A stretch of DNA of 44,330 bases from an uncultured Lactobacillus sp. (GCA_937916845.1 CALFSK010000041.1:1-44330), one strand, 5' to 3'; numbered from the stretch's first letter, positions 1 through 8,961 are shown. Translations and numbers: made by a program. Notes: generated from the letters alone by a model not told the origin.

Positions 1-50
1 GCAAAGTGGTACCGCGTTAACAGCGTCTTTGCTAGCAACGGTGTTTTTTT
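1..50 (+). promoter_or_regulatory. 3' end of a T-box leader: antiterminator and terminator of alaS
   Basis: The conserved T-box core TGGTACCGCG is present at 7-16, flanked by GCAAAG (1-6) and CTTTGC (27-32), which can pair to form the antiterminator. The competing terminator pairs AACA/CG (19-25) with CG/TGTT (39-45), closes with TTG/CAA around a small loop, and is followed by seven T (44-50). In T-box genes, uncharged tRNA stabilises the antiterminator and allows read-through. The specifier loop lies outside the window, so tRNA-Ala specificity is inferred from the downstream alaS. Confidence 0.85.
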
Positions 51-85
51 GCCTAGACATAAACCAGAAAGGGTGCCAAATTGAT

Positions 86-2728
86 ATGAAGAAGTTAAGC
101 AGTAGTGAAATTCGGCAAATGTACTTGGACTTTTTCCACGAAAAAGGTCATACGATCGTGCCAAGTGCGTCACTAGTTCCCGTAGATGATCCAACGTTAC
201 TTTGGATCAACTCCGGGGTTGCCACGATGAAGAAGTATTTTGATGGGTCCGTTGTTCCAGATAATCCCCGAATGACGAGTTCACAAAAGAGTATTCGGAC
301 TAACGATATTGAAAACGTTGGTCGGACTGCGCGGCACCATACGTTATTTGAAATGTTAGGGAACTTCTCCGTGGGTGACTACTTTAAAAAAGAAGCCATC
401 ACGTGGGCGTGGGAACTTTTAACGTCTCCTAAGTGGTTTGGATGGGACCCTGAAAAACTTTATATGACGGTCTATCCTAAGGATGAAGACGCGGCTAAGT
501 TCTGGGAAGAAGCCGGTGTTAAACCCGACCACATCGTTAAAGTGGAAGATAACTTCTGGGATATCGGCCAAGGCCCATCAGGCCCCGATTCTGAAATTTT
601 CTATGATCGTGGCGAAGCGTTCAATAATTTAGATGATGATGATCCTGAAAACTATCCTGGTGGCGAAAACGAACGCTATCTTGAAGTTTGGAACATCGTG
701 TTCTCACAATTTAACCATACGCCTGAAAATACCTACGAACCATTACCACGTAAAAACATTGATACGGGGATGGGACTCGAACGGGTCGTTTCAATTTTCC
801 AAAACGCCCCAACAAACTTCGAAACCGACTTATTCTTGCCAATCATTCGGAAGACTGAAGAACTCAGTGCCGACAAACATTACGGTGATAATAAGCAGGA
901 CGACGTGTCGTTTAAGGTGATTGCGGACCATGCCCGGGCAATTACGTTTGCAATTTCTGACGGTGCCTTACCTTCAAACGAAGGTCGTGGCTATGTTATT
1001 CGTCGTTTAATTCGGCGCGCAATTTTGCACGGTCAAAAATTAGGCCTCAAGGAAGCCTTCTTGGATAAGCTCGTGCCAATTGTCGGCGAAATTATGCAAT
1101 CACACTATCCTGACGTGTTGAAGAACGCAAGCTACATTGAAAAAATTGTGGCCTCTGAAGAAAGTCGCTTCAACGAAACGTTAAACGATGGGCTTAATTT
1201 GTTGAATAATTTGATTGCGGAAACCAAGCAGGCTGGTAATGATACCTTGTCTGGTGCCGCAGCGTTCAAGTTATACGATACGTACGGTTTCCCATTTGAA
1301 CTGACTAAGGAATACGCGGGCGACGAAAACTTACAAGTTGACGAAGCTGGTTTTGAAGTTGAAATGAAGGCCCAACGTGATCGGGCTCGTAACGCGCGGA
1401 GTAACGCCAAGTCGATGGGTGTTCAACGCAGCCTGTTGATCGATATTAAGACCCCTAGTGAATACGTCGGTTACGATGAATTGACGGACGTTCAGGGTGT
1501 TCTTAACGACATTATCGTGGATGAAAAATTAGTCGACGACGTTGAAAGCGGAACGGCTGAAATGATTTTCAGTAAGACACCGTTCTACGCTGAAATGGGT
1601 GGGCAGGTTGCTGACCGCGGTGTGATTTTAGATGCCGACGGTGAAACGGTTGCTAAGGTGACTGACGTACAAAATGCGCCTAACAAGCAACACTTGCACA
1701 CGGTTGAAGTCTTAAAACCAATGCACAAGGATGCCACGTACACCTTAAACGTCGACTTAGCTTTCCATGCTAAAGTTGAAAAGAACCATACGGCGACCCA
1801 CTTATTGGATCAAGCGTTACGCGACGTCTTGGGCGAACATACGCAACAGGCCGGCTCACTCGTTGAACCCGACTACTTGCGGTTTGATTTTACCCACTTT
1901 GGTCAAGTGACGGCTGAAGAATTAGCCAAGGTTGAACAAATCGTTAACGATAAGATTTGGGCAGCACTTCCCGTTTCAGCAATCCAAACCGATCAAGAAA
2001 CTGGTCACAAGATGGGCGCCATTGCCGTCTTTACCCAGAAATACGGTAAAATTGTACGGGTCGTTTCAATCGGTGACTATTCAATTGAATTTGATGGTGG
2101 GACCCACGTTAAGAACAGTAGTGAATTAGGTTTATTCAAGATTGTTTCTGAAGCCGGGGTCGGTGCCGGGGTTCGACGGATCGAAGCCGTTACTTCGAAA
2201 GAAGCCTTCGAATTGTTGGCCAGCGAAGAACAACAGTTGAAACAACTTGCTGTTCAAGTCAAAGCACCGAAGTTGACCGACGTTGTGACTCGGGTCAGCC
2301 AGTTACAAGCTGATTTGAAAGCTGAACAACAGAAGAGTGCCAAGTTGGAAGGCCGTTTAGCCAAACAACAAGCGGGCGCGGTCTTTGATCAAGTTGACAC
2401 GGTCAACGGGACAACCTTGATTGCCCAACAAGTTGAAGTGTCTGGGATGGACCAATTACGTCAGTTTGGGGATACTTGGAAAGCTAAACAGTACTCCGAC
2501 GTCTTAGTTTTAGGAACGGCCATTGGCGACAAGGTCAACTTATTAGTTGCCGTTAGTGATGAAAAGGTCAAAGCCGGTCTTAAAGCTGGTGACTTAATCA
2601 AAGCGATTGCCCCTAAAGTTGGTGGTGGCGGTGGTGGTCGCCCAACCTTAGCCCAAGCCGGTGGGAAGAATCCCGCTGGGTTGCCAGCTGCTTTAAAGGC
2701 TGCCCACGATTGGTTGAGTGAACAATAA
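86..2728 (+). CDS. alaS: Alanine--tRNA ligase
   Basis: Charges tRNA-Ala with alanine and hydrolyses mischarged Ser/Gly-tRNA-Ala in the cytoplasm. The start chosen is ATG at 86, 11 bases after AAAGGG. An upstream in-frame TTG at 29 lies inside the T-box terminator. The protein is 880 aa, the usual length. In order it shows the class II catalytic core (HHTLFEMLGNFSVGDYF, about residues 85-105; GMGLERV for motif 3), the editing domain with HTATH (H568, H572) and DGGTH (D670, H674), a coiled segment near 740-770 and the Gly-rich C-Ala domain. The fourth zinc ligand of the editing site, usually Cys in CGGTH, is Asp here. The gene is controlled by the T-box at 1-50 and ends at its own terminator. 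Confidence 0.98.
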   Translation: MKKLSSSEIRQMYLDFFHEKGHTIVPSASLVPVDDPTLLWINSGVATMKKYFDGSVVPDNPRMTSSQKSIRTNDIENVGRTARHHTLFEMLGNFSVGDYFKKEAITWAWELLTSPKWFGWDPEKLYMTVYPKDEDAAKFWEEAGVKPDHIVKVEDNFWDIGQGPSGPDSEIFYDRGEAFNNLDDDDPENYPGGENERYLEVWNIVFSQFNHTPENTYEPLPRKNIDTGMGLERVVSIFQNAPTNFETDLFLPIIRKTEELSADKHYGDNKQDDVSFKVIADHARAITFAISDGALPSNEGRGYVIRRLIRRAILHGQKLGLKEAFLDKLVPIVGEIMQSHYPDVLKNASYIEKIVASEESRFNETLNDGLNLLNNLIAETKQAGNDTLSGAAAFKLYDTYGFPFELTKEYAGDENLQVDEAGFEVEMKAQRDRARNARSNAKSMGVQRSLLIDIKTPSEYVGYDELTDVQGVLNDIIVDEKLVDDVESGTAEMIFSKTPFYAEMGGQVADRGVILDADGETVAKVTDVQNAPNKQHLHTVEVLKPMHKDATYTLNVDLAFHAKVEKNHTATHLLDQALRDVLGEHTQQAGSLVEPDYLRFDFTHFGQVTAEELAKVEQIVNDKIWAALPVSAIQTDQETGHKMGAIAVFTQKYGKIVRVVSIGDYSIEFDGGTHVKNSSELGLFKIVSEAGVGAGVRRIEAVTSKEAFELLASEEQQLKQLAVQVKAPKLTDVVTRVSQLQADLKAEQQKSAKLEGRLAKQQAGAVFDQVDTVNGTTLIAQQVEVSGMDQLRQFGDTWKAKQYSDVLVLGTAIGDKVNLLVAVSDEKVKAGLKAGDLIKAIAPKVGGGGGGRPTLAQAGGKNPAGLPAALKAAHDWLSEQ

Positions 2729-2764
2729 AAAGATTAAACGGCACCTAGTCTGACTAGTGCTAGT

Positions 2765-2801
2765 AAGTGTCTCTCAAAATTTTTGAGGGACACTTTTTTT
2801 T
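2765..2801 (+). terminator. Rho-independent terminator of alaS
   Basis: An 11-bp stem AAGTGTCTCTC / GAGGGACACTT with one G-U pair encloses an A/T loop and is followed by eight T. It lies 37 bases after the alaS stop. Confidence 0.9.
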
Positions 2802-2987
2802 GATCTTCTAAATAAAGGGTGCCTGACGGAGTGGCTAATTCAGGCTTGAGTAGTAAGTCATTGAAAATAGCACTGAAAAAGATTTTTGACGGTGAAAATT
2901 GGTCTAAGTGAGTGCGGTTACAAGTCTGGTGTGGCTAGGGATTTACTAATTGCTTTATTACGAATGTGTTACATCAGAATGGATTGA
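2802..2987. other. Intergenic stretch without a gene
   Basis: Together with the alaS terminator and the ireB promoter this makes a 323-base gap between alaS and ireB. I see no coding frame with a ribosome site, no RNA gene and no repeat in this stretch. Confidence 0.5.
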
Positions 2988-3016
2988 TTGTACTTCACAA
3001 GGCCATTTAGTAGAAT
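2988..3016 (+). promoter_or_regulatory. Promoter of the ireB-ruvX-DUF1292 operon
   Basis: TTGTAC (2988-2993), a 17-bp spacer and TAGAAT (3011-3016) form a sigma-A type promoter 35 bases before the ireB start. Confidence 0.6.
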
Positions 3017-3051
3017 AGATTAGAAGCGGAAACTAGCGGGAGGTGCTTTAT

Positions 3052-3321
3052 ATGAGTTCATTAGACAAAACAATGTACTTTGACTTCGATAATGATAACG
3101 TTAAGGATGTCCATGACACGTTAACGACGGTTTATGAAGCGTTACAAGAAAAGGGTTATAACCCGATTAACCAGATTGTGGGTTACTTGCTATCTGGGGA
3201 TCCGGCGTATATCCCGCGTTTAAATGATGCTCGGAATTTAATTCGTAAGCATCAACGCGATGAAATTATCGAAGAGCTGGTCAAGTCCTACTTGAAGGCA
3301 GATAAGGATGTTAATGCATGA
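3052..3321 (+). CDS. ireB: IreB family regulatory phosphoprotein (UPF0297)
   Basis: 89 aa, the family's usual size. The ATG at 3052 follows CGGGAGGTG with good spacing; an in-frame GTG at 3043 lies inside that ribosome site and is rejected. The opening DKTMYFDF and the stretch [20 protein letters not shown] are family hallmarks. In Enterococcus faecalis, IreB is phosphorylated on N-terminal threonines by the PASTA kinase IreK and affects cephalosporin resistance; Thr7 here is the likely equivalent. The stop overlaps the ruvX start (ATGA, 4 bases), so the two are translationally coupled. Confidence 0.93.
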   Translation: MSSLDKTMYFDFDNDNVKDVHDTLTTVYEALQEKGYNPINQIVGYLLSGDPAYIPRLNDARNLIRKHQRDEIIEELVKSYLKADKDVNA

Positions 3322-3752
3322 AGTTAATGGGTTTAGATGTTGGTTCCAGAACAGTGGGTGTGGCCGTTAGTGATATTTTCGGTTGGACTGCACAGAGTGT
3401 TGAAATTGTTCGGATTAATGAAGACGAGGAAGAATTCGGGATTGACCGAATTGCAGAATTAGTCAAAGAGCACGAAACAAAAGGGTTTGTGCTCGGGTTG
3501 CCGAAGAATATGAATAACTCGTTGGGACCACGGGCCGAGGCTTCTAAGCATTATGGCGACCTATTAACAGCGCGATTCCATTTACCAGTGGATTTCGAAG
3601 ACGAGCGCTTAACGACGGTGGAAGCCGATCGGATGTTGGTGGAAGAAGCCAACGTCTCACGTAAGAAGCGCAAAAAGGTGATCGATAAGTTAGCGGCAAG
3701 TTTGATCTTGCAAAACTACTTAGATCGCCATGGTAAACTCACACAAGAATAG
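3318..3752 (+). CDS. ruvX: Holliday junction resolvase-like nuclease RuvX/YqgF
   Basis: 144 aa with an RNase H-like fold. The motifs [14 protein letters not shown] (residues 5-18), [18 protein letters not shown] and [14 protein letters not shown] place the acidic catalytic residues in the expected order. Family members act in pre-16S rRNA 5'-end maturation and have been proposed to process Holliday junctions. It overlaps ireB by 4 bases and is followed after 12 bases by the DUF1292 gene, the standard Firmicutes arrangement after alaS. Confidence 0.93.
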   Translation: MKLMGLDVGSRTVGVAVSDIFGWTAQSVEIVRINEDEEEFGIDRIAELVKEHETKGFVLGLPKNMNNSLGPRAEASKHYGDLLTARFHLPVDFEDERLTTVEADRMLVEEANVSRKKRKKVIDKLAASLILQNYLDRHGKLTQE

Positions 3753-3764
3753 CGAGGAACTAAC

Positions 3765-4058
3765 ATGAGCCAAAACCAAAGCAAAGACAACGATGTGATC
3801 ACATTAGTTGATGACGAAGGTAACGAAACTTTATTCAATATTTTATTCACGTTTGATTCGGAAGACTTCGGTCATTCATACATTCTGTTATACCCGGCCG
3901 ATGCGGCTGCGGACGACGAAGTGGATATCCAAGCCTACATCTTTGATCCTGATGATGGGGACAACGGTGAACTACAATTGATTGAATCCGATGAAGAATG
4001 GGATATGGTTGAACAAGTACTGAACACCTTCTTAGCTGATGACGGTGGCATGCAGTAA
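3765..4058 (+). CDS. DUF1292 protein (UPF0473, YrzB family)
   Basis: 97 aa, very acidic. ITLVDDEGNETLF and the two-strand pattern FTFDSEDFGHSYILLYP are typical of DUF1292. The function is unknown across the family; it is almost always encoded after ruvX. The start follows CGAGGAAC. Last gene of the ireB operon, with a terminator downstream. Confidence 0.9.
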   Translation: MSQNQSKDNDVITLVDDEGNETLFNILFTFDSEDFGHSYILLYPADAAADDEVDIQAYIFDPDDGDNGELQLIESDEEWDMVEQVLNTFLADDGGMQ

Positions 4059-4125
4059 GTTTTGACCAGAACTTGACACGTGATTAAACGGAATGACCAT
4101 TGTGATAATGACGTGGCGAGTCGTT

Positions 4126-4159
4126 AAAAGGAGTCTGGGATTTCCCAGGCTCCTTTTTG
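4126..4159 (+). terminator. Terminator of the ireB operon
   Basis: GGAGTCTGGG pairs with CCCAGGCTCC (one G-U pair) around a short A/T loop, preceded by an A run and followed by TTTTTGT. Confidence 0.9.
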
Positions 4160-4192
4160 TCGGGAGTGGGGCCGGGGCTGATGGGGCTACGG

Positions 4193-4222
4193 TTCGCATA
4201 AACGCCCGTATCATGCTAAAAT
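4193..4222 (+). promoter_or_regulatory. Promoter of zapA
   Basis: TTCGCA (4193-4198), an 18-bp spacer and TAAAAT (4217-4222) preceded by TGC, an extended -10 element. It lies about 30 bases before the zapA start. Confidence 0.55.
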
Positions 4223-4254
4223 ATTAGATGTTATTGGAAAGGAAGCGGATGTTG

Positions 4255-4506
4255 ATGACTGCGAATAAACGACGCTTTAAAGCAGAAATTGATGGTCATG
4301 CGTACACGATCATCGGAACGGCATCTGATCGGCACATGCAAACGGTGACGCGGATGATGAACGAACAAATTGAACAATTAAAAAAATTAGCACCCGACCT
4401 CTCAGATCAAGAAGTGGCGACATTACTCGCCTTCAACGCGATCTCAGATCAGGTGGACAAACAAGCGGAGTTATTGAAGATGCAAACGGATGATGCTAAC
4501 AACTAA
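4255..4506 (+). CDS. zapA: Cell division protein ZapA
   Basis: 83 aa from ATG 4255, 9 bases after AGGAAG; ATG 4249 is an alternative two codons earlier. The N-terminal FKAEIDGHAYTIIGTASDRHMQ, read in two pieces, is the ZapA beta-strand core; an amphipathic helix (MMNEQIEQLKKLAPDLS) and a C-terminal helix follow. ZapA stabilises FtsZ protofilaments at the Z-ring. In many Bacillota, cvpA sits between zapA and mutS2. Here there are only 61 bases between them and they contain a terminator that begins inside the zapA stop region. Confidence 0.88.
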   Translation: MTANKRRFKAEIDGHAYTIIGTASDRHMQTVTRMMNEQIEQLKKLAPDLSDQEVATLLAFNAISDQVDKQAELLKMQTDDANN

Positions 4507-4524
4507 CTGCATCATCTTTTTTTT
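4489..4524 (+). terminator. Terminator overlapping the end of zapA
   Basis: GATGATGC (4489-4496), inside the last codons of zapA, pairs perfectly with GCATCATC (4509-4516), followed by eight T. The hairpin loop contains the stop codon. Confidence 0.85.
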
Positions 4525-4567
4525 GCAACCTTCGTTACCGACTCAGAGCTTCGGGGGTAAGTTATAA

Positions 4568-6934
4568 GTGAATCCTAAAGTATTAAAAACATTAGAGTAT
4601 CAACAAATTAAACAACAACTGGCACCGTACTTAGTTTCGGCAGCCGGGCAAAAAGAATTAAACGCGCTGCAACCGCAAAGTGACCAAGCGGCGATTCAAC
4701 TCGCCCTGGATGAAACGAATGACGGGGCGGAAGTTTACCGGTTAAAGGGTGGCATTCCGATTGCGCGCCTTGCGGACATTGCACCGCATATGAAACGGTT
4801 AGCGATTGGGGCAACTCTGAATGGGAGCGAACTGGGTCAGGTGGGTCGTGTCTTGAAGACGACCCGCGCAATTACCCGGTTCTTTGATGACCTGTTGGAA
4901 GATGCGCCTGAAAATGAAATTCGGCACCTATTTGATGAAGTTCAGGAACTCGTTACGTTACCTGACGTGACGAAACGCCTCGCCACGGCGATTGAAGGTG
5001 ATGGGCATATTACGGATGACGCCTCACCACAGTTGAGCAGTATCCGCAGTAATATCAGCCGCACCGAGGGTGAAATCCGCAGCAAGATGGAGCATTTTAC
5101 CCGTGGTCGTGACGCTAAGTATTTGAGTGATCCAATTATCACGATTAGAAATGACCGGTATGTTATTCCAGTTAAAGCTGAAAATCGGTCCCGCTTTGGT
5201 GGCATCGTCCACGACCAAAGTGCCAGTGGTCAGACGCTGTTCATCGAGCCACAGGCAGTCATGGCGTTAAATGACCGGTTGCGTCAAAATCAGGTTGCTG
5301 AAAAACAGGAAGAACAACGGATTTTGGAGGAATTGTCGAACTTGATTTCACCTTATCAAGATGAAATCCTTCAAAACGCTGCTATCTTGGGCCACTTTGA
5401 TTTTATTAACGCGAAAGCGCGGTACGCACATGATATGCGTGCAACTGAGCCTCAAATTTCAGCGGATAACCAGGTCTACTTACGACAGGCGCGGCACCCG
5501 TTAATTGATGCCAAAAAGGTCGTTGCTAACGATATTACGTTGGGGACGGATTACCAGGCTATCGTGATTACCGGGCCTAACACTGGTGGGAAGACCATTA
5601 CCTTAAAGACGTTAGGGTTATTACAACTGATGGGTCAATCTGGCCTATTTATTCCGGTCGACGAAGGTAGTCGAATCGGGATCTATAATGAAATTTTTGC
5701 CGATATCGGTGATGAACAATCGATTGAACAAAACCTCAGTACCTTCTCGTCACACATGGAAAACATTGAAAGCTTTTTGAAGCAGATTGACCAACGTAGC
5801 CTAGTTCTAGTTGATGAATTAGGTGCGGGGACCGATCCACAAGAAGGGGCCGCCTTAGCAATCGCCATCTTGGATGCGATTGGCGCGAAGGGGACGCAAG
5901 TCGTTGCAACGACCCACTACCCTGAGTTAAAAGCGTATGGGTTTAACCGGGCCGATACGATCAATGCCAGCATGGAATTCGATGAAGAGACGCTAAAACC
6001 GACGTATAAACTGTTAGTTGGGATTCCTGGTCGTAGTAACGCGTTAGACATTGCGCAACGGCTCGGGATTCCACGCAGTATTGTGGACCAGGCCCGTTCG
6101 TTGACGGATTCAGACAGTCAGGACTTAAACGCGATGATTGCTGATTTGGTCGCTAAGCGTAAACAAGTTGAAGATGAGCAAGTTCACTTGAAAGAAGAAC
6201 TGGCGGATTCGGACAAACTCCATCGTGAATTGAAGAGCGAGTACAACGCTTATCAACAACGTAAAGACCAGTTGATTGAAGATGCCAAGGTCCAAGCCAA
6301 TGACATCGTGGAGAAGAGTAAGACGAAGGCCGATGCGATTATTAGCGACTTGCGCAAGAAACAATTAGCAAGTGGTCACAGTGTCGTTAAGGAAAATGAA
6401 CTGATTGATGCGAAGGGGGCTTTGAACGCCCTGGAACAACAGCCTAAGCTGAAGAAGAACCGGATCTTACGGCGGGCAAAGGCGCAACAAGATTTCCATC
6501 AAGGCGACGATGTTTTAGTTAAGTCTTACGGCCAACGGGGTGTGCTAGTTCAAAAGATGGGGCAGCATGCTTGGGAGGTCCAACTTGGCATCTTGAAGAT
6601 GAAGATTTCCGATGGTGATATGGAACGTGTCAAACCGGAAGCGGAACCTAAACAGGCCCGCGCAATCGTTCGAAGTGCCAATGCGAGTCACGTTTCGCCA
6701 AACTTAGATTTGCGGGGTGTTCGTTATGAAGACGCAATGACCCAAGTTGATCGTTACATTGACGCGGCCCTCTTAGCAGGCTATCCTTCCGTGACGATCG
6801 TTCATGGTAAGGGAACCGGTGCACTGCGTGAGGGGATCACGGACTACTTGAAGACCAATCGTCAAGTGAAGTCGTTCCACTTTGCCGCACCGAACCATGG
6901 TGGCAACGGAGCAACCGAAGTGCAATTTAAATAG
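4568..6934 (+). CDS. mutS2: Endonuclease MutS2 (ribosome rescue / anti-recombination ATPase)
   Basis: 788 aa from GTG 4568, with a weak GGGGG ribosome site. The N-terminal core and clamp come first. The ABC-type ATPase follows, with Walker A GPNTGGKT (residues 336-343), the STFSSHM signature region and Walker B LVLVDELGAGTDP. Then come a coiled coil rich in K/E/Q (about 520-600), a KOW-like segment, and a C-terminal Smr domain with LDLRG and HGKGTGALR. MutS2 of Bacillus subtilis senses collided ribosomes, and Smr domains carry nuclease activity. The length is normal. No promoter is obvious in the short upstream gap. Confidence 0.96.
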   Translation: MNPKVLKTLEYQQIKQQLAPYLVSAAGQKELNALQPQSDQAAIQLALDETNDGAEVYRLKGGIPIARLADIAPHMKRLAIGATLNGSELGQVGRVLKTTRAITRFFDDLLEDAPENEIRHLFDEVQELVTLPDVTKRLATAIEGDGHITDDASPQLSSIRSNISRTEGEIRSKMEHFTRGRDAKYLSDPIITIRNDRYVIPVKAENRSRFGGIVHDQSASGQTLFIEPQAVMALNDRLRQNQVAEKQEEQRILEELSNLISPYQDEILQNAAILGHFDFINAKARYAHDMRATEPQISADNQVYLRQARHPLIDAKKVVANDITLGTDYQAIVITGPNTGGKTITLKTLGLLQLMGQSGLFIPVDEGSRIGIYNEIFADIGDEQSIEQNLSTFSSHMENIESFLKQIDQRSLVLVDELGAGTDPQEGAALAIAILDAIGAKGTQVVATTHYPELKAYGFNRADTINASMEFDEETLKPTYKLLVGIPGRSNALDIAQRLGIPRSIVDQARSLTDSDSQDLNAMIADLVAKRKQVEDEQVHLKEELADSDKLHRELKSEYNAYQQRKDQLIEDAKVQANDIVEKSKTKADAIISDLRKKQLASGHSVVKENELIDAKGALNALEQQPKLKKNRILRRAKAQQDFHQGDDVLVKSYGQRGVLVQKMGQHAWEVQLGILKMKISDGDMERVKPEAEPKQARAIVRSANASHVSPNLDLRGVRYEDAMTQVDRYIDAALLAGYPSVTIVHGKGTGALREGITDYLKTNRQVKSFHFAAPNHGGNGATEVQFK

Positions 6935-6979
6935 GTTAATCAGTCGTATCCGGTCAACCGTTCGTTCTGAACGAATTAG

Positions 6980-7008
6980 TTGTTTTCGGTGCGTGAACTG
7001 GTTATACT
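6980..7008 (+). promoter_or_regulatory. Promoter of trxA
   Basis: TTGTTT (6980-6985), a 17-bp spacer and TATACT (7003-7008), 41 bases before the trxA start. Confidence 0.7.
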
Positions 7009-7048
7009 TACTTATAGTAACAGAATCTTATTTAGGAGGCCGATTGAA

Positions 7049-7360
7049 ATGGTCGCAGCAACTACGGATAAAACTTTTACAACGGATACTGCCACGGGCG
7101 TCACGTTAACTGACTTCTGGGCAACTTGGTGTGGTCCTTGTCGGATGCAATCACCAGTCGTTGAACAATTAGCTGATGAAATGGGGGACAAGGTCACCTT
7201 CAACAAAATGGATGTGGATGCGAACCCCGAAACGGCCAGCAGCTTTGGTATTATGAGTATTCCAACCTTGCTTGTCAAGAAGGATGGCGAAGTTGTGGAC
7301 ACCCTTGTCGGCTACCACTCAAAAGAACAAATTAAACAGAAGCTTGATCAGAACCTTTAA
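7049..7360 (+). CDS. trxA: Thioredoxin
   Basis: 103 aa from ATG 7049, preceded by TAGGAGG with 9-base spacing; an upstream in-frame ATG at 6980 lies in the promoter and is rejected. The active site WCGPC is at residues 27-31 and the cis-proline motif SIPT follows near residue 70. It acts as a cytoplasmic dithiol donor for ribonucleotide reductase, peroxidases and repair enzymes. Monocistronic, with its own promoter and a bidirectional terminator. The N-terminus is a little different from classical TrxA but length and motifs are standard. Confidence 0.95.
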   Translation: MVAATTDKTFTTDTATGVTLTDFWATWCGPCRMQSPVVEQLADEMGDKVTFNKMDVDANPETASSFGIMSIPTLLVKKDGEVVDTLVGYHSKEQIKQKLDQNL

Positions 7361-7387
7361 GGTTTTTGTGAACAACTTGTAGGAATC

Positions 7388-7420
7388 AAAAAAGACGGCC
7401 AGAAATGGTCGTCTTTTTTT
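7388..7420. terminator. Bidirectional terminator between trxA and the YslB-family gene
   Basis: AAAAAAGACGGCCA pairs with TGGTCGTCTTTTTT around a GAAA loop. The A run and T run on the two sides let it serve both convergent genes. The reverse gene's stop codon (7419-7421) lies in the T run. Confidence 0.85.
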
Positions 7421-7940
7421 AGGATTCGGATTCAGATTCAGCTTCTGGGTCGTCCACTCTGGGATGCACAATCTCAATCGGTGTTTCAGGATCGTGATTG
7501 CTGATTGGTTGCTGATGGTCAATGGTAACGGCGATGCGTAACCGCATCCGATTTTGAAAGATAATTTTGGCTTCGCTAATACAACCAGAATGTTGAACAG
7601 CTTGTTCGGCTAAGAATCCGGTCTCAAGCATGAAATCGGGATTCTTAATGGTTGCACTACGCCGAGCGACTGGTTCACCAACTAATTCATAGGTGATCAG
7701 GTCGTTCGCCGCTTTTACGAGTACCAAGTGTCCCCAGCCGACTTGGTCGAAGAACGCAATCAGGTCTTCAGTTGAACTAGTTGGAAATTGGCGCGCCAAG
7801 TCTTTACCAGCCCAGTAAAGAATCCCACTGCTTTCGTCTCCAAGTAAGTTTGGTAATAAGGCATCGCGCAAAATCTCCACGCTTAAAATGGAGGTCTTGA
7901 TCGAGTTGCCCGCAAATTGAGAATAAAAGGCGTTCGTCAT
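7419..7940 (-). CDS. YslB family protein (DUF2507)
   Basis: 173 aa, cytoplasmic, no signal peptide. The segment LRDALLPNLLGDESSGILYW followed by GKDLARQFP and the later F..Q.GWG pattern are typical of DUF2507, a fold related to the 4-vinyl-reductase/heme-NO sensor family. The role is unknown. The start follows AAAGGAAC. The last 25 residues are an acidic Asp/Glu/Ser tail (EAESESES). It lies between trxA and the glutamate racemase gene; yslB also lies between trxA and racE in Bacillus subtilis, though with other genes there. Confidence 0.85.
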   Translation of the reverse strand: MTNAFYSQFAGNSIKTSILSVEILRDALLPNLLGDESSGILYWAGKDLARQFPTSSTEDLIAFFDQVGWGHLVLVKAANDLITYELVGEPVARRSATIKNPDFMLETGFLAEQAVQHSGCISEAKIIFQNRMRLRIAVTIDHQQPISNHDPETPIEIVHPRVDDPEAESESES

Positions 7941-7993
7941 GATAGTTCCTTTCCATGCAAAAATCGTGGTACGGTTACCACTTTATAATAGAT

Positions 7994-7999
7994 ATTATA
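7994..7999 (-). promoter_or_regulatory. -10 element for the YslB-family gene
   Basis: A perfect TATAAT on the reverse strand, about 55 bases before the start. No convincing -35 hexamer is seen at normal spacing. Confidence 0.4.
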
Positions 8000-8075
8000 C
8001 CTTGTTTCCGGTGAAATGCGGGATTTTTTGAAGTTATCGACAGAAACTTTACGAAATCGAGGCAATTGGTTCGGC

Positions 8076-8104
8076 TTGAAATCACTTACAAAAAAGAACA
8101 TAAT
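8076..8104 (+). promoter_or_regulatory. Promoter of murI-rdgB-yfcE
   Basis: TTGAAA (8076-8081), a 17-bp spacer and CATAAT (8099-8104), 35 bases before murI. Confidence 0.65.
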
Positions 8105-8139
8105 GTAGTTTCAGAATTCAGCGAACGGAGATTTTGAAT

Positions 8140-8961
8140 ATGTCAGATGAACGTGCAATTGGCTTCATGGATTCGGGAGTTGGCGGACTAACGGTCGTTA
8201 AGCAGGCCTTAAAACAACTTCCCCGGGAGACGGTGTACTTTGTGGGTGATCAGGCCCGCTTACCGTACGGCCCACGACCAACGGAACAGGTACGTGAGTT
8301 TTCTTGGCAGATGGCTAACTTTTTGTTGCGTAAAAATATCAAAATGTTAGTGATCGCATGTAATACCGCGACGGCGGCTGCGTTACCTGATTTGAAAGCT
8401 AAACTATCAATTCCCGTCATTGGGGTGATTGGACCCGGTTCACGAGCAGCCATTAAGGCGTCTAAAAGCCATCGAATCGGTGTCATTGCCACTGAGGGGA
8501 CCATTAAAAGTAAGGCTTATCACGATGCAATTTTACAGCAAGATCCGTCGGTGACGGTAATCTCAAAGGCGTGTCCTAAGTTTGTGCCCTTAGTTGAGTC
8601 GAATGAATATCGCTCAGCAGTCGCTAAGCGAGTTGTTGCGGAGACACTAAAAGATTTTAAATCCCAGTCGATCGATACGATGGTACTAGGATGTACACAC
8701 TACCCGCTACTGCGGCCATTGATTCAAAACGTCATGGGGCCCGGGGTCACGTTGATTGATTCCGGTGCGGAGACCGTTAACGACGTGTCCTCAGTTTTAA
8801 CGTACCTAGGCCTAACGAATACTGATGAGAAGAAGACGTATCCGGACGAGTACTTTACGACGGGGTCGCCGGAACAGTTTACGGCCATTGCAGCCGATTG
8901 GTTAGAACTACCGAATTTCAAAGCAACCCACATTGATTTAGGGAGTGAAGAGAATGACTAA
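8140..8961 (+). CDS. murI: Glutamate racemase
   Basis: Interconverts L- and D-glutamate, supplying D-Glu for peptidoglycan. 273 aa from ATG 8140, with GGAG 9 bases upstream; a TTG two codons earlier is rejected. Catalytic cysteines are C74 in ACNTATA and C185 in GCTHYPLL; DSGVGG (11-16) and PYGPR (42-46) are the substrate-binding loops. First gene of a three-gene run with overlapping junctions (8 bases into rdgB), the racE-rdgB-yfcE order seen in Bacillus. Confidence 0.96.
   Translation: MSDERAIGFMDSGVGGLTVVKQALKQLPRETVYFVGDQARLPYGPRPTEQVREFSWQMANFLLRKNIKMLVIACNTATAAALPDLKAKLSIPVIGVIGPGSRAAIKASKSHRIGVIATEGTIKSKAYHDAILQQDPSVTVISKACPKFVPLVESNEYRSAVAKRVVAETLKDFKSQSIDTMVLGCTHYPLLRPLIQNVMGPGVTLIDSGAETVNDVSSVLTYLGLTNTDEKKTYPDEYFTTGSPEQFTAIAADWLELPNFKATHIDLGSEEND

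Noticed and set aside
1132..1410. Open reverse-strand frame of 92 codons within alaS
   Set aside because: Antisense shadow of a conserved gene with no ribosome site. The same holds for most other frames overlapping known genes.
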